Below, in pieces: positions 1-5,498 of a DNA stretch of 7,006 bases. The notes under the pieces were generated by a model. That model worked only from the letters and a program-made list of their open reading frames with translations. It was not told where the DNA came from and did no database searches. The DNA is from JBAXAB01 sp043718245 (GTDB taxonomy: Bacteria > Patescibacteriota > Minisyncoccia > Phycocordibacterales > CAIZLB01), in the NCBI GenBank assembly GCA_043718245.1, contig JAYSWB010000013.1:1-7006 (forward strand), written 5' to 3'. The first letter of the stretch is position 1. Every line of letters starts with the position of its first letter. A program made the position numbers and the translations under genes.

Positions 1-80
1 GGACTGATCTCTCCTTTGAGGTATATTTGTAATCAATTAACAGGGGTGGAGTGCCAGAGGTTGTGGACGGATACACTAAC

Positions 81-109
81 TTGATAGATTCTCTAAAAAG
101 TTGTATGCT
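81..109 (+). promoter_or_regulatory. sigma70-type promoter for the binding-protein/ABC cluster
   Basis: TTGATA at 81-86 and TATGCT at 104-109 are separated by 17 bases; they match 5 of 6 and 4 of 6 positions of the bacterial consensus. Transcription would start near 116, giving a leader of about 30 bases before the ATG at 148. A second AT-rich hexamer, TATATT at 133-138, lies closer to the start codon but has no partner -35. The 80 bases upstream contain no convincing gene end, RNA gene or terminator. The promoter position suggests that the first binding-protein gene is the first gene of its transcript. Confidence 0.55.
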
Positions 110-147
110 AATGGCGTAACAAATTTTGAGCGTATATTTTTAATATT

Positions 148-1266
148 ATGAATAAAAAAATCATTTGGGGCGCAACAATCTTGATAGCACTAATTGTTAT
201 TATTTTTGTCGTAAACAATGGCTCGAAGAAAAATCTTCCCGAAGGACCAATAAAAATTGGAGCGGCTTTACCACTTACTGGAGATGCTTCAGTTTGGGGC
301 GAGGCGGCACTAAACGGAATAAAACTCGCAATACAAGAAATCAATGACAAGGGTGGGGTTAATGACAAAAAAATTGAGTTAAGTATCGAAGATACGAGAA
401 GTACTTCTAAAGACAGTGTTTCTGCTGTATCGAAACTACAGAATGTTGATGGAGCAAATGCTCTCCTAGTGGGTTGGCTTGATGTATATCAGGGTGCAGA
501 ATCGGTCTTAAAACCAAATACTCTTATGATCTCTCCTGATGCAGGGATTGAGGGTGTTAATGGAACAAAAATGCATGAAAATGTTTTTTCAACATGGTAT
601 CGTACTCAACCAAAATCTGAACTGGCGATTAAGCACATGGTGAGTGCGGGTAAAAAGAAGCTCTATATTATTGCTCAAAACGATTCTTACTATGCGACAG
701 CTGTCGGTTTTATGGAGGAGGCTGCTGCAAAGTATGGCGTAGAAGTCGTTGGGAAAGAGATGCTTAACTCCGGAACTGATATGCAGACTATTTTGACCAA
801 AGCGAACGCAAAAAAGCCTGATGCGGTTTTTGTAGCCTTGTATGACGAAAAGCAGAATATTGATTTTCTCAAAAAACATTCTTCTTTACTTTCTTCAAAT
901 GTGAGCATTTATGGAGATGAATTCGTTCAACAGAATTATGCACGCTCAGATTACAACCCTGCCTGGTTCGAGGGATTCTACTTTTATGGTCCTAAAACTC
1001 CAAATGTTAGTTTCTTCAATAAATACAAATCTACTTACAACGTAGATCCGGTCTTTGGAGCAAGCACGGCATATGATTCTGTCTACATGATCGCAAAAGC
1101 ACTTAAAGATAATCCAACCGATCTGAACTCGTACATGAGGCAAACAAAATTCAACACAGTCAGCTATGGGACAGTAACCTTCGATGCTCTAGGTGGAATT
1201 ACAACTCCAGAAAGTTACTTCGTAATGAAGCAAATAAAAAATGGTGTTCCAGTTGATGTGAACTAA
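148..1266 (+). CDS. LivJ-like ABC transporter solute-binding protein, membrane-anchored (first of three)
   Basis: A 372-residue extracellular receptor of the type I periplasmic-binding fold (Peripla_BP_6, branched-chain amino acid/amide class) that would deliver an amino-acid-like ligand to a Liv-type ABC importer. A hydrophobic helix spans about residues 5-22 after MNKK. No cysteine follows it, and none is visible in the whole protein, so it is probably an uncleaved anchor rather than a lipoprotein signal. The family opening KIGAALPLTGDASVWGE lies at residues 36-52, followed by the family-typical EIN..GGVN and ED motifs (64-82). In the ligand loop, the GP-type motif of the family is replaced by GWLDVYQGAES (109-119). 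This motif and later ones (WYRT, YGDEF, YGTVTFDALGGI) are shared with the next gene only. No Shine-Dalgarno precedes the ATG. The exact ligand cannot be read from the sequence. Confidence 0.9.
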   Translation: MNKKIIWGATILIALIVIIFVVNNGSKKNLPEGPIKIGAALPLTGDASVWGEAALNGIKLAIQEINDKGGVNDKKIELSIEDTRSTSKDSVSAVSKLQNVDGANALLVGWLDVYQGAESVLKPNTLMISPDAGIEGVNGTKMHENVFSTWYRTQPKSELAIKHMVSAGKKKLYIIAQNDSYYATAVGFMEEAAAKYGVEVVGKEMLNSGTDMQTILTKANAKKPDAVFVALYDEKQNIDFLKKHSSLLSSNVSIYGDEFVQQNYARSDYNPAWFEGFYFYGPKTPNVSFFNKYKSTYNVDPVFGASTAYDSVYMIAKALKDNPTDLNSYMRQTKFNTVSYGTVTFDALGGITTPESYFVMKQIKNGVPVDVN

Positions 1267-1273
1267 ATAAACT

Positions 1274-2386
1274 ATGAATAAGAAAACAATTTTAACAATT
1301 ATAGCCATCATTGTAATTGCTGTTATTGTTGGAATTGTTGGCCAAAAAACAAATACCGATTCAGTAAAAATTGGTGCTGCACTTGCTCTGACCGGAGATG
1401 CCGCTCCTTGGGGAGAAGAATCACTTAAAGCAGCTCAATTAGCAATTGATGAAATAAACGCAAACGGGGGCATAAATAATAAAAAACTTGAGCTCGTGGT
1501 TGAAGATATGAAAAGTTCAACAGCCGGAGGTGTATCAGCTGTTTCAAAGCTAGTGAGCGTCAATAATGCCAAGGCAATCATGATTACATGGCTTGATTCA
1601 TACGCAGGCGCAGAAAGTGCCGTGCCAAAGAACATGCTGATGATCTCACAAGATGCTGCGATAGAGTCAGTGAACACTCCAACAAATCATCCGAATGTCT
1701 TCTCTCTTTGGTACAGAACTGAAGCCAAAGCAAAAGTAACGCTTGATGAAATGAAGCGATCAAAAGTAAAGACACTTTATGTTGTTTTGCAGCACGATTC
1801 GTACTACACAAAATTACTCGAATTCTTAAAAGCTGAAGCCTCAAAGCAAGGTATTAATATTGTGGGAGAAGAATTGCTCAATCCGACCGATGACGCTAGA
1901 ACCGTCGTCGCTAAAATAGCAGATAGCAAACCCGATGCCGTCTTTTTTGGATCGTACGATGAGAAGTTAAGTGTAAGTTTTCTTAAGAGATATAGTGAAT
2001 TAATAAACACCTCGATTGCTATTTATGGCGATGAATTTATTGAGCAAGATTTAACTAACAAAAATTTCAATAGTTCTTGGCTGGAAGGAATTGTATATTA
2101 TGTTCCGGCTAATCCCGACCCAGCCTTCAGTAGTAAATTTGAGAGCCGCTTTGGTCATAAGCCAATGTTTAGTGCGGGTACAACTTACGATACTGTATAT
2201 GTTATCGCCCAAACTCTAAAAAATAATCCCGAAGATATAGTTGAATACATGAAGAAAACAAAATTCAGTACCATAACCTATGGAGAAATCAGATTTGATG
2301 GTATCGGCGGTATCGTTTCCCAAAAACCAACAATTACAATTAAAAGAATTTCTGGTGGAAAAGTGATGGAAATGGGTGCTAACTAA
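1274..2386 (+). CDS. LivJ-like ABC transporter solute-binding protein, membrane-anchored (second of three)
   Basis: A 370-residue paralogue of the preceding gene, starting 7 bases after its stop with no Shine-Dalgarno, so probably cotranscribed and translationally coupled. An N-terminal helix (about residues 5-23) follows MNKK. There is no lipobox and no visible cysteine. The binding domain begins KIGAALALTGDAAPWGE (32-48). Over the first 62 residues of the mature domain I count 38 identities to the first paralogue by eye. Both also share WLD.Y.GAES, LMIS.DA.IE.VN, NVFS.WYRT, YGDEF and YG...FD..GGI further on, so they look like a recent tandem duplication. The anion/ligand loop reads TWLDSYAGAES instead of the usual GP motif. 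Expected location is the outer face of the cytoplasmic membrane. The substrate is probably an amino acid or small amide, by family only. Confidence 0.9.
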   Translation: MNKKTILTIIAIIVIAVIVGIVGQKTNTDSVKIGAALALTGDAAPWGEESLKAAQLAIDEINANGGINNKKLELVVEDMKSSTAGGVSAVSKLVSVNNAKAIMITWLDSYAGAESAVPKNMLMISQDAAIESVNTPTNHPNVFSLWYRTEAKAKVTLDEMKRSKVKTLYVVLQHDSYYTKLLEFLKAEASKQGINIVGEELLNPTDDARTVVAKIADSKPDAVFFGSYDEKLSVSFLKRYSELINTSIAIYGDEFIEQDLTNKNFNSSWLEGIVYYVPANPDPAFSSKFESRFGHKPMFSAGTTYDTVYVIAQTLKNNPEDIVEYMKKTKFSTITYGEIRFDGIGGIVSQKPTITIKRISGGKVMEMGAN

Positions 2387-2395
2387 CGCTAGCTA

Positions 2396-2418
2396 TATAA
2401 TCGAAATCTTGGTATGCT
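2396..2418 (+). promoter_or_regulatory. possible internal promoter before the third binding protein
   Basis: The 39-base gap before the gene at 2426 holds TATAAT at 2396-2401 and TATGCT at 2413-2418. The latter is the same hexamer used in the promoter at 104-109. Neither has a good -35. TATGCT would start transcription within a base or two of the ATG (a leaderless message), while TATAAT would leave a leader of about 18 bases. This is the largest gap within the cluster, which supports a secondary promoter, but read-through from upstream is equally possible. Confidence 0.3.
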
Positions 2419-2425
2419 TTAGAGC

Positions 2426-3529
2426 ATGAAAAGAGCTATTTGGATAGCAGCAGGTGTCCTCCTTTTAATCGCTGTTATTGCCCTTGTGGGCCACAATTCA
2501 AAGTCTCAAACAACCTCTAATCAAACAATAAAGATAGGGGCTCTCCTCAGCTTAACTGGAGGCGCTTCTGCTTGGGGTGAAAATGCTCAAAAGGGTATCG
2601 CGCTTGCCGTCGAGGAAGCAAATAAGAATGGTGGCGTAAATGGTAGGCAGGTAGAAATAATTTACGAAGATACTGCAAGTGATCCTAAGATATCAGTTTC
2701 CGCTTTTCAAAAAGTCACCTCACTTGATCATGTTGATGCAATCATTGGTCCCTTGAATCAGACGGAAACAGCATCTGTTATTTCACTCATTGATCAAAGC
2801 AACATTCCTACAGTAGCGCCAGGATTTCTTCCCCTTCGAGATCGCAAAAATATCAACAACCCTCTCTTCATATGGACTGATGCTGAAACGGAATCTGGTA
2901 GATTAGCTCAATATGTTTTTGATCAAGGGATTCGCAAGGTGGGCGTTATAGGAACACTTGATGCATGGGAAGAAACTGTCACTAATGGCTTTGTAGAAAA
3001 GTTTAAAGCTTTGGGTGGAACCATTACAGATCTGGAAAAAGTACAACCAACTGCAGACGACATGAGATTGCCGGTCACCAAAGTTTTAGCTACCAAACCA
3101 GAGGCTATATACCTCGGAACCTACTATGAGTTTGTTAATTCGTTAAAAGAGATCAGTAATCAAGGATACAAAGGAAAACTCTTCGGTATTGAGGTTGATG
3201 ATTATCTAGCAGGGGAGACTTCAAAATGGTCAAGCGGCCTTCAATTTATTGCTCCCGACTATTACTCGAGCAATTTTATCGACATTTACAAAAACAAATA
3301 TAGCATGCCACCTGGAATTCCTGCCGGCCAGTCTTATGATGCTACAAAGATATTGTTTTCGCTTCTGAAAGAGAAACAAAGCGATACTCTAACAGCTATG
3401 AAAAACTTCAAGCAATATAGTGGAGTGTCTGGAGAACTTCGTATCTCACCAGAAGGCAGGACGTATCTCCCAACCGCACTATTTCAAATTGATGCTGGTA
3501 AAATCAGTAGAGTGAAACCATTAAAATAA
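2426..3529 (+). CDS. LivJ-like ABC transporter solute-binding protein, membrane-anchored (third, divergent)
   Basis: A 367-residue binding protein of the same family, directly in front of livG (1-base gap). MKR and a helix at about residues 4-21 form an uncleaved anchor; no lipobox and no visible cysteine. The domain opening KIGALLSLTGGASAWGE (36-52) resembles the two upstream paralogues, with about 35 of 62 identities to the first in that stretch. The protein then diverges. It keeps the canonical family loop IIGPLNQTETAS (106-117) followed by the IPTVAPG strand (127-133), whereas the other two have WLD.Y.GAES. It lacks their WYRT and YGDEF motifs. It therefore probably binds a different ligand from the first two, and it may be the ancestral receptor of the cluster because it sits next to the ATPases. 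No Shine-Dalgarno is visible. Confidence 0.9.
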   Translation: MKRAIWIAAGVLLLIAVIALVGHNSKSQTTSNQTIKIGALLSLTGGASAWGENAQKGIALAVEEANKNGGVNGRQVEIIYEDTASDPKISVSAFQKVTSLDHVDAIIGPLNQTETASVISLIDQSNIPTVAPGFLPLRDRKNINNPLFIWTDAETESGRLAQYVFDQGIRKVGVIGTLDAWEETVTNGFVEKFKALGGTITDLEKVQPTADDMRLPVTKVLATKPEAIYLGTYYEFVNSLKEISNQGYKGKLFGIEVDDYLAGETSKWSSGLQFIAPDYYSSNFIDIYKNKYSMPPGIPAGQSYDATKILFSLLKEKQSDTLTAMKNFKQYSGVSGELRISPEGRTYLPTALFQIDAGKISRVKPLK

Positions 3530-3530
3530 A

Positions 3531-4283
3531 ATGCCAACATTATCAACAAAAAATCTACTTAAGCATTTTGACGGAGTCAATGCCGTAAACAAACTTACTG
3601 TTTCTTTTGATGCCGGCAAGATCACAGGCATTATCGGTCCAAATGGCTCAGGGAAATCAACCCTTATAAATCTTTTAACTGGCATGGTACCAATTGATAG
3701 CGGAGAGATTCTCGTTTCAAATAGCACTACGCTTTCTCGTATCAAATCCCACGAAGTTCCGCTATTTGGTATGACCCGTACATTTCAAGACGTCAGACTT
3801 TTTGAACAGATGCCTGTACTCGATAATATTTTAGTGGTACTCACCGAAAGAAGTATCTGGTCTTCAATTTTTGAAAAGCATTCAACATTCCACTTGGAAA
3901 AAGCAGAGGAGGTTTTGAAAAAAGTCGGGTTATGGGAAAAGCGTAATGAGCTTGCTAAAAATCTTTCATACGGACAACGCAAACTTCTTGAAATTGCTCG
4001 CATGCTAGCTATGGTTCATAGCAGTACCGGAGAAATTACCACTGTTTTCTTCGATGAACCCTTTGCGGGTCTTTTTCCTGAAATGGTAAAAATTGTTGTT
4101 TCAATCATGAAAGAACTTCGAACACAAGGTAAAGCGGTCATTCTTGTGGAGCATAATATGGATCTTATAAGAGAGCTTTCTGATACGCTGTACGTTCTCG
4201 ATGCTGGTAGTCTTTTGGCTGAAGGAAAACCACTAGAAGTTTTGGCTAGAAAGGATGTGGTGGAGGCGTATTTAGGAGAATAA
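3531..4283 (+). CDS. livG: LivG-like ATPase of a branched-chain/amino-acid ABC importer
   Basis: A 250-residue cytoplasmic nucleotide-binding subunit that would power uptake together with LivF. Walker A is GPNGSGKST at residues 36-44, the Q-loop glutamine is in TFQD at 86, the signature is LSYGQ at 145-149, Walker B is VFFDEP at 172-177, and the switch histidine is in VEHN at 208. The RTFQ..RLF segment and the C-terminal VVEAYLGE ending are typical of LivG rather than LivF. An unusual short stretch, HSSTGEIT (163-170), separates the signature helix from Walker B, where most relatives have a tight NP.L turn. All catalytic residues are present. The start lies 1 base after the preceding stop, with no Shine-Dalgarno, so translation is probably coupled. 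Confidence 0.93.
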   Translation: MPTLSTKNLLKHFDGVNAVNKLTVSFDAGKITGIIGPNGSGKSTLINLLTGMVPIDSGEILVSNSTTLSRIKSHEVPLFGMTRTFQDVRLFEQMPVLDNILVVLTERSIWSSIFEKHSTFHLEKAEEVLKKVGLWEKRNELAKNLSYGQRKLLEIARMLAMVHSSTGEITTVFFDEPFAGLFPEMVKIVVSIMKELRTQGKAVILVEHNMDLIRELSDTLYVLDAGSLLAEGKPLEVLARKDVVEAYLGE

Positions 4284-4287
4284 ACAC

Positions 4288-5007
4288 ATGATCAAAGAAA
4301 CCTTACTCAAATTAGATGATATCCATGTCCATTACGGGGGCGTAAAAGCCCTTAACGGAGCTTCTGTGGCTATTGATGAGGGTGAAGTTGTAGCACTTAT
4401 GGGTCCTAATGGGGCGGGTAAATCTACGATCCTGAAAGCTATCTTCGGTCTTGCTCCAATAGAAAGCGGAATGATATCTTGGGAAGGTCTCCAATTTGCT
4501 CCCGTCTCTCACGAGGTTGTAAATCGAGGCATAGCTTTTGTGCCACAGGGTCGTCGAGTATTTAAACATTTAACGGTGTATGAAAATCTTGAGATAGGTG
4601 GTTTTAATTTATCTTCCAGTGAACGAAAAGAAAGAATAGAAAATGTTCTTAATTTATTTCCTGCCCTTAGAACTAAACTTAAAGCAAAATCAGGCACACT
4701 TTCTGGTGGCCAACAGCAGATGCTTGCTATTGCTAGAGGACTTATGACAGATCCTAAAATTCTTCTTTTAGATGAACCTTCTCTGGGTCTTGCTCCGAAA
4801 ATAGTAAAAGAAGTATTTGCAAAAATCAAAGAAATTAATCAGCGACGAAAGACGGCCATTATTGTCGTTGAGCATAATTTAAAATCACTTCTTGAGATCA
4901 CTACTCGAGCATATGTTCTTGATAAGGGAAAGGTTGTAGCACAAGGTGCGCCGGCGGAATTAGTAAACAGTAAAATCTTGGAAAAGGTCTTTCTGGGAAA
5001 TTTGTAG
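4288..5007 (+). CDS. livF: LivF-like ATPase of a branched-chain/amino-acid ABC importer
   Basis: A 239-residue second ATPase subunit, normal length for LivF, expected to pair with LivG as a heterodimer. Walker A GPNGAGKST is at residues 39-47, the Q-loop VPQ at 85-87 runs into the LivF-typical GRRVFKHLTVYENL, the signature LSGGQQ is at 138-143, Walker B ILLLDEP at 158-164, and the switch histidine is in VEHN at 196. It starts 4 bases after livG, and AGGAG at 4274-4278 (9 bases before the ATG, inside the livG end) is the only clear Shine-Dalgarno in the transporter block. In typical liv operons livH and livM permease genes precede livG; here binding-protein genes take that place. The last bases overlap a palindrome upstream of the next gene. 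Confidence 0.95.
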   Translation: MIKETLLKLDDIHVHYGGVKALNGASVAIDEGEVVALMGPNGAGKSTILKAIFGLAPIESGMISWEGLQFAPVSHEVVNRGIAFVPQGRRVFKHLTVYENLEIGGFNLSSSERKERIENVLNLFPALRTKLKAKSGTLSGGQQQMLAIARGLMTDPKILLLDEPSLGLAPKIVKEVFAKIKEINQRRKTAIIVVEHNLKSLLEITTRAYVLDKGKVVAQGAPAELVNSKILEKVFLGNL

Positions 5008-5014
5008 ACAAATT
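4999..5014. promoter_or_regulatory. 16-bp palindrome, candidate operator of the TrpR-like gene
   Basis: Perfect 7-bp arms AATTTGT and ACAAATT flank the 2-base centre AG. The site covers the livF stop codon and ends 2 bases before the TATAAT of the next promoter. A second shorter inverted pair, TTGC (5013-5016) and GCAA (5026-5029), brackets the -10 itself. Dyad symmetry at a promoter in front of a gene for a dimeric DNA-binding protein fits autoregulation, but no binding motif is known to me for this family that would confirm it. It lacks a U-run and the stem is AT-rich, so it is not a good terminator. Confidence 0.4.
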
Positions 5015-5022
5015 GCTATAAT
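5014..5022 (+). promoter_or_regulatory. extended -10 promoter of the TrpR-like gene
   Basis: TGCTATAAT is a perfect extended -10 element (TG at 5014-5015, TATAAT at 5017-5022). The -35 position is poor (TGGGAA at 4994-4999), as extended -10 promoters tolerate. Initiation 6-8 bases downstream would fall at about 5029-5030, leaving only 3-4 bases before the ATG at 5033, so the message would be effectively leaderless. That agrees with the absence of a Shine-Dalgarno. Confidence 0.6.
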
Positions 5023-5032
5023 TAAGCAAATT

Positions 5033-5347
5033 ATGATACCTGATGAAGAAAAAAACGGAATATGGGCAGAGATAGAGAAGATGTCACCCGACCTTCTTCA
5101 GACTTTTTTGTCGCTCAAAACGATAGATGAAGCAAAAGCATACCTTCGTGATTTGCTTAGTGAGCGTGATCTCCGTGAGCTCGCAATGCGATGGGAAGCC
5201 GCAAAGAAACTCGATGCAGGCGTTCCTTTTTCTGAAGTCCAAGATGAATACAAACAATCTTACACAACGATTACTAAGATCAACCGTTGGCTTAAAGAAG
5301 GCTGCGGAGGTTATCGGATGATGATTGATCGCCTCAAGAAAAAGTAA
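5033..5347 (+). CDS. yerC: TrpR-like regulator of the YerC/YecD family
   Basis: A 104-residue, mostly helical protein of the Trp-repressor superfamily (YerC/YecD branch). Family hallmarks are the central LLSERDLRELAMRWEAAKKL (41-60), then a helix-turn-helix at about 66-88 (FSEVQDEY...SYTTITKINRWL), and the closing GCGGYRMMIDRL (90-101), which matches the GxGGY...L ending of the family. It is expected to act as a cytoplasmic DNA-binding dimer. Canonical TrpR responds to tryptophan; whether this branch binds an amino acid is not established here. It lies 25 bases after livF with its own promoter and palindrome, so it may control itself and possibly the transporter cluster. It is followed by a strong terminator. 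Identification of the family is secure; the target genes are inference. Confidence 0.85.
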   Translation: MIPDEEKNGIWAEIEKMSPDLLQTFLSLKTIDEAKAYLRDLLSERDLRELAMRWEAAKKLDAGVPFSEVQDEYKQSYTTITKINRWLKEGCGGYRMMIDRLKKK

Positions 5348-5410
5348 AGAAAAGATAAAATAAAATTAAAGTTTTTTATTAGCTAACTGAGCTGTAAAAA
5401 GTTAAACTGT

Positions 5411-5434
5411 GAACTGACTTCGTCAGTTCTTTTT
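5411..5434 (+). terminator. intrinsic terminator after the TrpR-like gene, or attenuator before the next gene
   Basis: GAACTGAC (5411-5418), loop TTC and GTCAGTTC (5422-5429) form a perfect 8-bp hairpin followed by five T. It ends 30 bases before the next start codon. The 60 AT-rich bases before it contain no promoter I would defend, and there is little room for one after it, so this hairpin may lie inside the leader of the phosphoribosyltransferase-like gene. The 5' arm core AACTGA also occurs at 5385-5390, offering an alternative partner for the 3' arm. Confidence 0.8.
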
Positions 5435-5452
5435 CATAAACCATTAAACCAA

Positions 5453-5498
5453 AAGGAGGGTCCCATGAGTTCTACACAAGAAGACCGTCATGGGACCT
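5453..5498 (+). promoter_or_regulatory. strong ribosome binding site with hairpin burying the start codon
   Basis: AAGGAGGG at 5453-5460 is a near-ideal Shine-Dalgarno 4-5 bases before the ATG at 5465. GGTCCCATGA (5459-5468) is perfectly complementary to TCATGGGACC (5488-5497), with an extra G-U pair (5458/5498) and a 19-base loop. The folded message would bury the whole start codon and the last bases of the Shine-Dalgarno. The right arm lies within codons 8-11. Such a fold normally lowers initiation unless it is opened by a ligand, protein, temperature or coupled ribosome. The pairing is seen directly; its function is inference. Confidence 0.55.

Noticed and set aside
1..84. Possible end of an upstream protein read from base 1 to the TGA at 82-84, or from base 3 to the TAA at 30-32
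   Set aside because: Both frames are short, without recognisable motifs, and one runs into the promoter; nothing supports coding.
42..90. tRNA-Ser-like stretch (GTGCCAGAGG followed by CTTGATA)
   Set aside because: The anticodon stem does not pair and there is no T-arm GTTC motif downstream, so no cloverleaf can be drawn.
4509..4829. 106-codon reading frame on the minus strand inside livF
   Set aside because: It lies entirely opposite a well-conserved ATPase gene and shows no family motif; a shadow frame.
5001..5012. Terminator after livF
   Set aside because: The stem is AT-rich with a 2-base loop and no T-run follows; a promoter overlaps it, so an operator role is more likely.
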